Positions 31,059 through 43,521 of a stretch of 64,000 nucleotides of DNA are shown here, piece by piece; position 1 is the stretch's first letter; every line of letters begins with the position of its first letter. Location: positions 1,488,001-1,552,000 of the forward strand of contig JAMWBK010000004.1 of assembly GCA_029953675.1 (NCBI GenBank), given 5' to 3'. Source of the DNA: Rhodosorus marinus (taxonomy: Eukaryota; Rhodophyta; Stylonematophyceae; Stylonematales; Stylonemataceae). The notes beneath the pieces were generated by a model. The model made no database searches. It was not told the DNA's origin and worked only from the letters and a program-made list of their open reading frames with translations. The position numbers were made by a program, and so were the translations under genes.

Positions 31059-34000
31059 CTAGGTCTGTCTAGCCAATTTCTCCACTCTAGCTTCCAGACT
31101 GTCAAGATTCTTGACCATATCGAAAGCGGTGGGATCTGAAAAGCTTCTCAGCACGCCGCGACAGATCGAAGCTATTCGGCTTACGTCGCTAACAACAGAG
31201 CTGAGCTCCCGCCGAGAGGAATCAGATTTCACAGACGAAGTCGTCCACTCGCTTATGAAGTCAGTGACTATGGTAACGAGATACAGGGTAGAACCACTCT
31301 CCCAGCCCGTCTCTTGATATACGTTCCCCTTCTCCAGAATCGATCCATATGCAGCCAAGATGTCGCGTCTCGGTACACCTATTTCTACCATTGTCCATGG
31401 AACCCACCCTTCAGACTCGCGCCAGGCCGGTAGCGACCTACGTTCCATGCTATGCCTCTCAAGCACTTCAATGATAAACGGAACGGGAAACACCGCTGCT
31501 GAGGGATGGAAGTCCCGTCCAAGGGACGCCATCGTCGCCTTCAAGCTGCTCGGGGACGAGGATCTCGAGTTTGACGAGAGGGCATCGTCGATTATGTCTA
31601 TCCAAAGTCGCTTGACCTGTTGATTTGGGGAAATTCAGTTCGTAGGAAAAGTCAGGTTTATTGAACGGAGAGTACCATAAGAAAAACGTTGCTCTCAAAG
31701 CACTCACCAATTCGTCATCTCGGTACGACGCACAGCGAAGTGCATCCAGTTCCGATTCCCAAAGCTCCCAAGGTCGAGCATAAGCATTGTAAAGCATACT
31801 CAGATCTAGCAGTTTCTTGCTTAGTTCATCGCAGGCTTGAGCTGCATCGGGAGCGTCTCCATGTTTACGACGCAACTCTTCGAGAATTCTGAGCTGAACT
31901 TGAGCCACATCCAATTTGTCGTTAACCTCCCGCAGCAAGGACGTGGCCCTTGAATCGCCGCCACTGGCACTGGCGACTTTCGCGTTATGCACAGCGGAAG
32001 CCAAAAAGCTAACGCGCTCGTTTAGATCTCCAGAATCTTCAGAATCCGCTAGCGAAGTCAACACAACAGCAGCGTCCACGTTTCGTCCATGCTTTGCAAA
32101 ATATCTGTAATTCATGGGGAACAAATGTTAGTCTGTGCGAATTTGAGTCGGAAACCCTGTCTTTCGCTATCGTACCTCCAGAGCAGTTGGACGTCTCGGT
32201 CTTGAAGGTATTTCTCCACTCGGGCTGAGGGCCACTTAAATAATTCCTCCGCTCCCAAGGGGCCTAGTCCCACGAGGAAGCTGAAGAGTCTATCCACGAG
32301 AGCGTCGCTTCCCTGCTCCATCAAAATTTTCAACATTGCATCCCTCACCCTATCTCTAGACTTGTCTTCTGCGAGTATCAGGATCTCCAGCGCATCAAAC
32401 GCACACTTGCACGCATTATCAACCAGTTCTACATCCCCAGTTGTCTCACCCGCTGCAGCCGCAGCAACAGTCAACTCAGCCATCGGGGCCAGCGCACCCG
32501 CAGTCCGCAAATCATTGCAGACCCCTTGAAGGTCCACGATCCTACCCGCATACGGTTTCAACTCCCGGACTGCCTCAGAAGCCAACGCCGCCGCTTCAGG
32601 CCCGGTGGCCCTTGCAGCCTTCCGAGTCAGTGTAAGCCCTCGATGCAGGGACACCTCCGCCTCACCAAAGAACGACGGCGCGCGCTCACGAAGTGCCTCA
32701 CTGACCATCTCAGTAACTCGTGGTTGGTCCGAATAGGCCGCGAACAGCGCTTCCAGGAGTGCATTACACACATGGGAGCCAGTTTCAGAGAATATCAGCT
32801 CGCAAAATCTCAACCTCACTAGCTCCTGTAGTACTGAAGGAGTCAGGCTTGCGGCCAGACTGCATTCCAAGATGGAATGCAAGGGATCCCCATCAGCATC
32901 TGTGCAGCGCAACAAGCTCAGTATCGAGTTTTCAACAAGTTTACTTACCGATGAAACTGGTGTTCGGACAATAAATTCATCATCGCCAGGGCCTCTGCAG
33001 TTTTCTCCGCGAGCATTTTCAGGTTGGATATAGAAATCTGTTCCAACCTCAGAGCCTCATCGGTTTGACGTCTAGGCAATAGTCCTTTGTACAGGCGCTC
33101 CTGCAAAGACGAATTCGCGGGCCGATTCGGCGTCCTTTGCTGGGACTTGCTTCGCTTTGAAGTCAGCATTGTCGAACTTGACTCCAGAAAGTTGATCGCT
33201 GTGGACACATAGATAGGGAACAGAAGGTGGCGTTGGCAGTCCCGAGTTTAGTGGGGTTCCCTGCAAGAACGGATCTTCAGCAGCTACTCACTTGCGACAA
33301 GATGCTCTCGAACACTGAGCAGAGTTTCCGTCCGCAGGTTCAACGCCTGGTATTCCTCCGGTTTTCTTGAACTCGTAATATGTGTCCACCACACTGGGGA
33401 TACAATTCTTGCTATATGCAAACAGATTCCGTCATGAGCGCTGGAAAACTTGAGCGGTGGTGGGCTGGTGGAAGGTCGGCCAATATCAAATTGGGCGGTT
33501 CTAGGCCGCTGTCTGGGTTGCTCGGGTTCGAACTCCTCGAAGCTTGGTTCTCCGCCCTTCGCGAAAAATATGTTCGTTGCAGCGGCAATAATCTTCACAA
33601 ACACGTAGAAGAGTACGAAAGTCAGATGCCTGGCCACTGGAAAGGAAGCACTGAATCGGGAACTCACATCTGCGTTCACGGCTGATTCAGAGGCGCGGTC
33701 CGCAGCTAGCGATATACACATTGCGCACGCTTCTTTGTTACCGTAGTGCTGAAACAGTGCATCCAGTTCTGCATCCGAACCTCGGGATGAAAGTAGCTCC
33801 TCAAGGTGATCTCGAGGCTCTACTCTTGTGTACAAGTGAATTGAAGAGTTAGTGAGGACAATAACCTCTCGCGGAGGATTTGACTCATTAGTTTTTAACC
33901 CGTTCTGTCCTATCGCCGAGGAACCGAAGAGCGAAACGGAGGAATTTTTTCGGAGTTTAGACCATTCGTTGGCAAAGCAGTTGAAAGTTCCTTCCAAAAC

Positions 34001-35570
34001 TCACGTGGTCTCGAGGCCTCAGCAATAGCCCACGCTTTCGCGAAACCGCCATGGGTTTCAAGTGCGGTCTCCGCCACGAGCTCCACTGGCACGAAGGGAG
34101 TTTTGAACCTGTAGTCAGTTCTACGAGAAGAAGGATGCTTCTCTGGGAAAATTGCGATCAATGTGTCGTTGTCTCCGTTTCGAGCATCCGCTAGAAACAG
34201 GGCACCCCGTATCCATGCTGAAGTGTGAACGCTTGGTCGAAAGGCCTCGGATTGGAGTGGTGGAGTACTGCGAAATCCGTTTGCTCGTATGCTCTATGGG
34301 GTGGCGAAAATGCGTGAAAACAGGAAAAATTAGGACCAAGTCAGAAAGAGAAATCGTTAGTAGTCGTTTGGACGCTAGCTTTTTCTTATAGGCGCTTTCC
34401 ATACCCGTAGGGAAGCCCGTGACGTTTTCATATGGTAGTATACTCTTTCCCCTAATGTTGTTACAACGACCAAATTTACAGTTGAAGACGACTGCGCTGG
34501 TACTGCTGACAGGTTCAGAAACGCTCTATCGCGAACATTCGACGATGGAGAATATCTTTTCGCATCGGCGGCTGCGTCAGCAGACGCAATCTGAAAACGT
34601 TTACGGAGAGGGGCTCAATGATAAGCTCGAGGGTCCCGGAGTTCGAGCCAGCGCAATTCGTGCTTCAAAAAGTTACCTTGTAAGCCCTATTCGGCTTGGA
34701 AATATCGTACACAGTCACATTCCCGTACTCGGACAACGCGAACAAAAGATCTCGATTGTCATCAACCGCCAGGTCGATAAGAGGATCATCTCCGCTGAAG
34801 AAGAGTCTCACGGAGCTCGGGATCAGCGACGAAAACGCCGATTTGGAGTGGTTTAGCTTTCTCGCTTTTCGAGACCCTAGCGACCAGAAGCTATTGGTCT
34901 CACCCTGGTAGGTAAGTTCATGCAGGCATCCATCCCTACCAGCCATGAACAACCGTCTACCCCGAGATCCTACGAGCTTCAGCATAGCAACGTTGTCTGT
35001 ATTTACAGATATCTGAGCTAGTGTTTTGGGGAAGCGTCGGTGAAGGCACACAAGAAGCAGAGATCAGTCAGAAAAAAAGCACTGCGGGCAAGGAAGGCGG
35101 GGAGTTTTTGACATACTTGGTACTAAGGTGATCTCGCTTGTGACTGAAGGACCAGAAAAGCAAACGCCTAGGAGCATGACTTCTACAGTTGTTGATACCG
35201 CGAGAAGGTATTTAACGTCTTCAACGAAGACTCCGGGCCGCGGCTCGACGATCGCGGCGGAGGTGATGATCTGGTCGATTCCTTCGAAAGGGTAAAAGTC
35301 GGAGCCAGTTGCATAGTTCCACAGAAACAGTCGATTATCCACAGTAAACCACGCCCGGTGGATCTCTGGGAAGATTCCCATGAAAGATTTACACTCGAGA
35401 TGCGAATACTGCTCGAACAACGCCTTGGGAAGAGGCAGCTTTCTCTTCAAAATCAGCTCGGTCTGCTTCGACAACTCATATTCTGTCGATTTCTCCCATC
35501 CATGGGATGCATCTCTCTCTTGATCCAAAGATATTTCAACCAAGCCCGCTGCTTCCTTAATCCCGTCCAT
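31059..35570 (-). CDS. NUP155: nucleoporin NUP155/NUP170
   Basis: Ten exons on the minus strand: 35570-35124, 35012-34677, 34590-34405, 34293-34005, 33909-33668, 33592-33292, 33198-32949, 32859-32176, 32104-31708, 31616-31059; 1229 aa. NUP155 is an inner-ring scaffold nucleoporin. The N-terminal half fits its beta-propeller: ELILKRKLPLPKALFEQYSHLECKSFMGIFPEIHRAWFTVDNRLFLWNY, then ISVNTDNVAMLKL, GRRLFMAGRDGCLHELTYQ, and GNVTVYDIS. The C-terminal alpha-solenoid has MMNLLSEHQFHR joined to LAASLTPSVLQELVRLRF, LWRYFAKHGRNVDAAVVL, and WVPWTMVEIGVPRRDILAAYGSILE near the end. Intron 33667-33593 (75 nt) has no stop and preserves frame, so retention would add 25 residues. The join across 32948-32860 uses an acceptor that restores family spacing. 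Assignment is firm; one or two joins are by inference. Confidence 0.93.
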
Positions 35571-36796
35571 CGTTTACGCCACCAAAGCTCCCGCCCCTAA
35601 AAACGCTCCCAAAAGGTTGACTCGATCTCTTTCTCACGTCCGAAAAAAAATGTCTAAACAATTCCTCCACTAGAAGATTGCAATTCAAACGTTCTGATAA
35701 ATAAAGTCGTCATGTTCTAATTTCTTGATCGCTGCTCTTTCTACCTTTCCAAGAAATGCCCGAACGCCCCAGAGCCCCTCTCCCTCTTCCACCCGCGAAC
35801 GAGAGCTTCCCAAATCGATGTGAAAGAACGAGCTATCGACCGACACAGAAATCGATAGGGTCTATTTCGCCAGGGGGGAGGGGGGACAAGGAACTATGAA
35901 ATTCTCGTACGTTCCTTCTACTGCACCAAAATCATTCAGATGAGGATCCTCGAAGAGAACCAGAATGTATCCTCCCTTTTCATACGACCAATGTACAAAA
36001 GCCCTCTCAACGTTGTGCGTAGGCCGGAAAGAGCCCTTTATGGTTGTTTACAAATTCGGATGGTTTTGTTTTCCCTCTATGTTTGGATCTTTATCTTTCC
36101 AGTCTCTGTTCAGAGCGTCTCTCTCCCAAGAAAGAAACAATCGAACCTTTCAACGACAACAGCCTCACAAGCGCCATGGAGTATTCCGTCTTAATGGATA
36201 ACGAGATGGACCGCGTAACCAAATTAATTATCAAAAACTTGATTTGTATTGAAAAGTTTCGACAATTCAAGGTTTACAGATGGCGGGAAAAGTAATATTG
36301 GCCTATTTTTGGCCCGGCCGGGGATGGGTTTTTGGGTAGCTTGTTGCTCGGGTCTGAGTTGAAGATGTGGATAAGTTGACTCTGGGTACTGTCTAGCCTG
36401 ACTTTTTTCAGGCTCCCCGTAGCTAATCATAAAGCTCGTTCGTTTCTCGATCAACGGTCAATGTTGTTGGTTATGCTCATTCCGTCCGTCTATCCGACCC
36501 CAGCCAAGCTCGGTTTCACGTGTGACGTTTCGAGACAAACGGAATCACGTATCTCCGAACACGTCCGGAAACAGTTTTGATAATAATATCACGTCCTCTG
36601 GGCTCTGGCTCATGGACTCGGACTCAACCGATTGACGAGTTTCCTCCAAGGCTGTATACAAATTCTGAACTCGCTCGTGAGAAACCTCATGCGACTACTC
36701 CCTATGCACTGTTAGTTATGTTTAGTTCTTTTGGCAATATCACTAATCTACATCCTACATCTCGGAGGAGCTAATTCTCGGTTCGGTTTGCTCCTC
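35571..36796. other. spacer between NUP155 leader and CSB 3' end
   Basis: 35571-35900 is mildly C-rich on +, consistent with the NUP155 leader. A small hairpin, AGCCTGA-6 nt-TCAGGCT, lies at 36395-36414. Short frames on both strands (for example 35940-36194 +) show no recognisable product. Confidence 0.4.
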
Positions 36797-39700
36797 TCAT
36801 TCCTCTATGAGAGTCCACTTCGAGGACCCTGTCGGTCCACTCTTGGAGATTCTTGCAACCCTCTTGAGGAGTTCCTTGAAAGTCACCATTTGCTTGCCGG
36901 GTACTGTATCCTTGAAATGGTTCACAAGGTCAATCGTCGCTGCCGAGCCGCCCTTGCTAGTAAGAAAATCTCTGATCTTTCCAATCAGCTCAACGTTAGC
37001 ATCCATCTGCTGGCGGGGTGCCCCAGTGTTCCTCTCCTTAATTTTGTCCAGGATTTTTGACGCTCGGCCTCCTCCGCTGCCAACTCGACGACCGAATGTT
37101 GGGCGTCCTGCATCTCCGGAGCGACCCGTCCACGTGGGTACTGCAACACTCCTGCAAACGTCAACCAACACCCAAAAGAAATTTTCAGACCCAAAGCTGG
37201 ATGGTAGATCTTTGCTGAAAGCTTCAGAAAACAGCTCAACTGTTGCAGTCGCTCCCTCCGCGATTCTCGTAAAGCCCTCGCCGCTTCTCTTGCTATCCTT
37301 GTCGCTTCATGTTCAATGACTTGCATATCCACAGAAGTCTCCCCCGCTTGAAGGATATGATCATGGTTAATAGTAGAATGCAGTCCTTCGGACTCAAACA
37401 AGTTCTGCAGAATCGATGCATCTCCCTTCTTCTGCCTTTCCGGTTCATCGTCGTCCTCCACGATCTCAGCCTCGTACGTGGGTTCCGGTTTCACATCGTC
37501 ACCGCGCTGCTTCACCTCCTCGACATCAACGCCAGCAAAAATGTCTCCGGTTTCAGTTCCCCCCTCATACTCCTCGTGATACGTGAAAAGGTCATTCATA
37601 TCTTTGGCTTTGAAGAACCTCCTTTGCTTCGGGTCGTTTAACACCTGTCAAAATTCGATTCGAAAGTGGGTAAAGCTGGTTCAGGTCCATGGTTCTCACT
37701 GCAATCTCGAATCAGAGCCTTTCAGAACGAGTACCTTGTTACTAAGAAACTGTTTGTAGATCTGCCTGTGGTAAATTTTCTCTTCAATTGTGCCTCTGGT
37801 CACCAGGCGATAAATAATCACTTCTCGCTTCTGTCCAATTCTCCACGAGCGTTCCCTGGCTTGAAGATCGTTGCTCGGGTTCCAATCTGGTTCGTAGAGA
37901 ACTACCCGGTCGGCTCCCGTGAGATTAATTCCAAACCCTCCTACCTGTCATACCGCAATATACAGCAAGAGAGGCGCTCAATCTGCGACTCGTTCGGATG
38001 GAAACAAACCCTGTTCACTACAGGGGGAAATGTGACCCTTACCTTGGTCGTCAAAAGGAAGATGAAAACCTCTTCATCCGTGTTGAACCTATCAATCAAC
38101 GCCATTCGCTTGCTTACTGGTGTACTGCCATCCATTCGGAGGTACGCGTAGTTGCGTTTCAGAATAAACGATTGTATCAAGTCGAGCAGAGTCGTCGTCT
38201 GCGTGAAGAGCAGTACTCGGTTTTTGCTGCTATGCCAGCCTTCCAGGACGTTGCTTAACACCCTGCATATTCATAGGCACAGAGTTACATGTCGAGGAAG
38301 CCATTGTCAGCCAGCTTCAGTTCCAGCGCGGAAAACAGGCAGACTCGGAAGGAGCGTACGTCAACTTTCCGCTTCGTTGTAAGCTTCCATATTCTTCTCC
38401 CTCCTCCGGAGGTTCAAAAATATCCGGATGATTGCAGATCTTCCGCAGATTGGAGGCCGCGACCAGCATATTGAGGTTTCCCGTGAGGACAGAGCGGACA
38501 TCCCGGCCACTAAGGTAGTCCAAGTACTTCTCCTTCTGATACTCTGTCATTCGACAGAAAAGAATCTGATCGATCACGAGCAGGGTAAGGGTAAGCCCCT
38601 TGAACGCCTCTCAAGCATCAACAGTGTACCAAGCCATTGCCATACCTGCTCGTGCTTTTCAGGTAGCTGAATAGCCACGTCTTTTTTCATTCTCCTCAGA
38701 ACGTACGGCGTTATCAAATCCTTCAGGATGATTGCGCAGTGGTACGCGGTGTGGATCTGCGCGGCAGATGCAGTCGCGTAGCCCCCTATCGCGATGGGGA
38801 CACTGAATTCGCGTTCGAAAACTGGCAAAGTTCCAAGTTTTCCGGGGAAGATGAAATCGAACAAGCTCCATAACTCTCTCAATCGGTTTTGGATTGGCGA
38901 ACCGCTCATAATGATACGATGTGGCGTTTCCAGTCGCTTGATTGTTAGTGTGACGTCTGCATCTGGATTTCTGATACGATGGCCTTCGTCCAAAATCACG
39001 TAGGCCCAGTCCGCTACGATGAACGGGTCCCTGTTTCTACGGACCTACGGGTTTTATCAGGGTTCATCAGCGGCGAGCTGGAGGGTAATAGTATAGTTGC
39101 TTTGATATCGTACCAATTCGTAAGTTGTGACAAGCGCGCCTTTACTCCTTCTCAGAGCACGCACTTGCTTCCTAACTAGCTCCCCGCTAGTCAAACCCCC
39201 GGTCATGTCGGATTGATGCAGTATTCTCACATCGACCGATGGCCACCAGTTGAAAAATTCTCGCTTCCACTGTTGCAAAAGCGTGGCTGGTACGACAATT
39301 AGCACATTGCCATCGAGCTTCTCGCTGTAGTCCAAGCAGGCCAAAAAGGCAATAATCTGCGACATTATATACGTGGTGTTTTTTTTTGTGAGCGACAGGA
39401 TTAGAAGCTGGGGGCTCGGCTCCCTAGATGTTGAGTGGAAGACATCCCTACGCACCTGTACAGTTTTTCCTAGGCCCATTTCGTCGCCTAGAATTCCTCC
39501 GCATTCTTGCTGGTGAAGCTCCCACATCCATTTTAAACCAGTTCTTTGATAAGGAAACAAGTTCTGATAAATAGCCCCGGGAATTCTGAGCCCTCCTTCC
39601 AGCGTTTCATCCTCAATTTCTCGGTCTCCTTCGTCATTTCCTTCTTCGTCATTAGTCTGTACAAGGGTTGCAGCTGGTGAGGGGATGCGGAGTGTCAGAG

Positions 39701-40277
39701 GAGGTCAGCCTGAGCTTGAAAACTGGACTGATGTATGTGGCGAGCCTGTAGGTGATCTCTTACGCGCAGCTTTGCTTAGGTGCACTTCATCCTCTTTTTC
39801 CTCCACCTGTACAGCAGAGAAAGGGGTTATCTGGCCAGTTCGTAGCAATCTATCTCGCTCCGTCTCCTCGCTCTGCTCCTGAAGAATAGCATCTGCGGCC
39901 GCAAGCGCAGCTTGCGCATCTTCCGCTCTTATTCTCGCATCGACCACCTTCCGTCGCTTCGCAGCAATCTCCTTTTTGTTATTCGGATCCTTTCGTTTCA
40001 GGTCCTCCAAATCCTTATCAAGTATAAGCAGTTCATTTAGGCTTCTCTGTTCGAAGTAAGAGATCCCAGGACAGAAAAAGGAGTCCAACCATGCCTCACT
40101 TACTTTCTGAAGCTGAACCAGCTCATCTTCAAACAAATCTACCCGCTTCCTTCTCTTACTCTGCAAGTCATCTGCACAATCATTCTCCCACTGTTGTACA
40201 ACCCTCGCCTCCTCTTCCTCCGCGTTTCTAACGGAAACTTCACCAAAGCTAACGTCCTTCAACTCCCCTTCCCTCAT
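36797..40277 (-). CDS. CSB/ERCC6/Rad26-type SNF2 ATPase
   Basis: Nine exons: 40277-39764, 39673-39456, 39356-39114, 39044-38646, 38565-38360, 38262-38043, 37944-37735, 37644-37233, 37140-36797; 921 aa, shorter than human CSB. CSB moves stalled RNA polymerase II and starts transcription-coupled repair. A helical N-terminus (residues 1-200) leads to [17 protein letters not shown], then the SNF2 motor: motif [10 protein letters not shown], motif II DEGH (not DEAH, as in CSB), [43 protein letters not shown], and motif [34 protein letters not shown] is diagnostic of CSB/Rad26. The C-terminal [12 protein letters not shown] ... [12 protein letters not shown] matches the winged-helix-like end of CSB. 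The last intron (37232-37141) has a weak GTTTTC donor, so that join is tentative. Confidence 0.93.
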
Positions 40278-41746
40278 CTCGAACCATCAACCATCACTCC
40301 TATCGCACGTCGAAACCCCGCAAGCACATCCGACAAAAAATTCCAGAACTGTCGTAATGTCCAAGAAAAATTGAGTCAGCTCTTCTCAAAGCTCACTGAA
40401 ACGCCCTCAAGACCCTCTCACAACCCTCAAAGCTCCACTCAAAGCCACTCAATGATTCAAGAACTGAGAATACAGATCCAACTCCCACTATACTCTCCTA
40501 GGAGCTCTCCGCAAAACCTCAAGACTAGACCCTCCACCCCTACCCTAGACCACGGCACATCCAATCTATAACTTCAGAACAGATTATCAACAATCCTCGT
40601 GCAGATCCAAGACCAAACTTCTGTCACCACCACCACCACCACCCCACCAGGCCTGTCCTCTCCACGGAATCGATACCTGCCTACGCAAAAGTTGCCGCGG
40701 TATCCCTCCCAGTCAGTAGCACGGTGCACGGTGAGGGTGGAATGACCAAAAAACTTCTGAGACAACCTGATAAACAAAAAAAAGGAAAGGGCCACCAGAA
40801 ATCTTCAAAACTGAACGACTCCTATGTCGCTCCATCCCCTCCCCCACCCGTTTCCATGCTCCTCAGCCAGACAAATACTTATTCCCACTAAGCAAACGGA
40901 CTGGTTTGGCTCTCCTAAAAAAAAAACAATATTAAGAAATCAATGAAAAGTTTCAAATATAAATATAATAGTTATTTAATTAGCATCACCTCAAATATTT
41001 CCAAAATGCAAAACATGATTCAGATGTTATTGCGTAATTATTTTGTAATACATTCTCAACGATATTTGAATAAAAAATATAAATGGAGTATGACATTTTA
41101 TTTTTGATAATTTTAATATGATGTATTCAATAAAAAAATGATATTTAGTACATTCATAGATTAGTGAGTTTTTAAATTGATAAAACCTTTTATTTATTTT
41201 ATGATATGATTAAATATTTTTGAATACAAGTAAGATTCGGATGTGGGTTTCTTGTGCTCGAGGAGTTGAAGGCATTGGGCATTTAGAGCTCGACGGGGTT
41301 TGATCTTCTTTGATTGCTGAAGTGAGCTTTCTGCAGATTCTATAGATGTTCATGACATTGGACTCTGTAAATGATAAAGGGCGATACGGCTTTTGTTGTT
41401 GTCTGTACAGATTGATGTTCTGTCCCCCCCCCCCTCGGAGCGCATCCCGGTTTCTAGGGGTCGGTACGTGAGCTCCTGTGGAAAAGATCAGAAATTGGAG
41501 TGCGACTGACCTTGGACATCGACTGCTCCCCGTAGATGATCTAATCATCCGCAAAAGACCGCAAGGATTAACTCAGTCTGCGGTCGTTACGCACTTTTCG
41601 GTCGAAATGCACGAAATCCCAACCGTGTGGATTTGTTTTAGGAAGCGCTGAGCTCGATGGAGTTGAACTGCTTCGATTGCTGTTGTGAGCGTTCTCGAGA
41701 TTCTATGGATTTGATGACACTGGCCTGCGAGAGATGATAAGGGTCC
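40278..41746. other. bidirectional promoter region, CSB and ALG8
   Basis: A clear example of the layout seen across the window: 40278-40640 C-rich on + (leader of minus-strand CSB), 40920-41220 strongly AT-rich, 41225-41746 G/T-rich (leader of plus-strand ALG8). An ACC microsatellite is at 40625-40642. No coding capacity is supported. Confidence 0.6.
40625..40642 (+). repeat. CAC/ACC trinucleotide microsatellite
   Basis: Six tandem CAC units in the C-rich CSB leader; visible directly. Confidence 0.85.
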
Positions 41747-43521
41747 ATGCAGTTTGTTGCTGCTGACGATATGGCTGAAAGAGAGGATGAACAGGACGGA
41801 GAGAAGGAGCCGTCGAATATGTTCAATTTGAAGATCGTGGTACTGCTTTTCAGCGTGTCCCTGAAGATGTTATTCTTTCCGGCGTACCGTAGTACTGACT
41901 TTGAGGTACACCGAAACTGGTTGGCAATAACGTCATCGCTCCCGCTTGAGCAGTGGTACACTGACGAGACCTCAGTTTGGACGCTGGATTATCCACCGAT
42001 GTTCGCTTACTTTGAGGTAAGAAAATAATCAGCCCCAGCGTAGAAGATCTATGAAGCGAGGCGATGATTGCGGTGCGGATTTTTAACAGCAGCAAGCCTG
42101 CCTCCTTGTCGGTCAGTTTGGACTGGGATTCATCGCAAAATGGGTAGACGACGAGATGCTTATTCTGGACAATATTCCTTATGCATCGCTTGAAACCATT
42201 GTCTTTCAGCGACTGACCGTTATCCTGTTCGGAGATTTAGCGATTTTTGCTGCCGTTCAGGCACATCATGCTAGTGCATATGACCTTGCACTCTTGCTTC
42301 TGCACCCCGCACTCCTGATCGTTGACAATATTCATTTTCAGTACAATGGCTTCGCTATTGGAGCGCTGCTTCTTGCCCTGGCCTGGTTGCCAGATCGCAG
42401 ATTGGCTCCACTCGGAGCCGCTTTCTTCGCTATCGCGCTAAACTTGAAGCAGACACTGCTTTTTGCGGTGCCCGCAGTAACGCTGGTTGTTCTGATATCT
42501 GCTCCGATTCTCCAGGCTGTAGTTTCCTTCTCGGGGGTATTCCTAGGGATATGGCTGCCATTCATCAAACAGACTGACGTATTGATCAAGAGACTGTTTC
42601 CATTCGGCCGGGGACTGCTACACAGCTATTGGGCTCCGAACGTTTGGGCATTAATCGCATCGCTGGATATTTTCGCGTCCGCGTTGATTGGTGGCGAGCC
42701 TTCGCCGAGTACAAGAGGCCTTATCGGGTTTGCTGAACCGTTCGTCATCATGCCGAACCCTTCTCCCCTTGGATCACTGTGCATGACTATCCTCGCAATG
42801 TTACCAGCCCTATTCTACCTGGCGCTCAACAAGGGGGACCGAAGGACGAAACTCCTGGTATGTACACCTTTGAATCAGCTCTCCGAAGAGATGCTCCGTC
42901 TGTTTCACTAGGTCTCAATACTCCTCTTTCCGCGGTAGATCGCCGTAAGCCATTCGTTTCTTTCTGCGTTCGTGTTCGGATGGCATGTTCACGAGAAAGC
43001 ATTGCTGCTGGCAATTCTACCTCTATGCTTTGTTGCTGGTCACCACGATCGATGGTGCTCGGTTTTTCGAGTTCTATGCATGAGCGGAACTCTCTCGATG
43101 TTCCCGTTACTATACGAACCAGCCGAGCTGCTCCCCAAGTACATGCTCTTCCTCGGTTTCGCCGCCTTTTTGGCAACCACGATGAATCGGAACTGGACTC
43201 TAATTGAGTCAGTATACTACACCGGGATGATTCCAATTGAAATTTACTCTAGTACGCCAAATTTGGGCATTGGAAATTCAAACTGTTCTAACACGCTGCG
43301 CATCTAACTCCGTTTCCCGCCGTCCAGCTTTTGTGCATACGAAAGTGCTCCCGGTGGGCTATGAGTTTGTGCCTCAGGCTCTCATCTCTTGCTATTGTGC
43401 AGTTGGAATTGTGTTCGCGTACTGCAGAAGTACATCTATACTTCTTTCGAGTATATCGGCGTCGAAGAGCCAATCTGATGACGGTGGTCAAGGACAACCA
43501 AAGGAGCTGAAGAGGGACTGA
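41747..43521 (+). CDS. ALG8: ALG8 alpha-1,3-glucosyltransferase (dolichyl-P-Glc: Glc1Man9GlcNAc2-PP-Dol)
   Basis: Four exons: 41747-42016, 42090-42857, 42939-43251, 43328-43521, 514 aa, close to human ALG8. The multi-pass ER enzyme adds the second glucose to the lipid-linked N-glycan precursor. Early loop: [23 protein letters not shown] and [11 protein letters not shown], the catalytic-loop pattern of the ALG6/ALG8 family. [12 protein letters not shown] fits ALG8 ([11 protein letters not shown]) rather than ALG6, which has D-H-x-H-F-Q-Y-N. [19 protein letters not shown] is the second conserved block, and [12 protein letters not shown] lies in the last membrane helix. The last splice (43251/43328) removes an in-frame stop and restores [13 protein letters not shown]. 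About ten hydrophobic segments are visible. The acceptor at 42089 could alternatively be three bases downstream. Confidence 0.94.

Noticed and set aside
32860-32948. 32-nt intron in NUP155 (acceptor near 32917)
   Set aside because: Phase allowed it, but an acceptor at 32860 gives an 89-nt intron of normal size and restores NUP155 spacing between EHQFH and LTPSVLQ.
36395-36414. 7-bp hairpin with T-rich loop as a terminator
   Set aside because: Eukaryotic context; short inverted repeats of this size are expected by chance.
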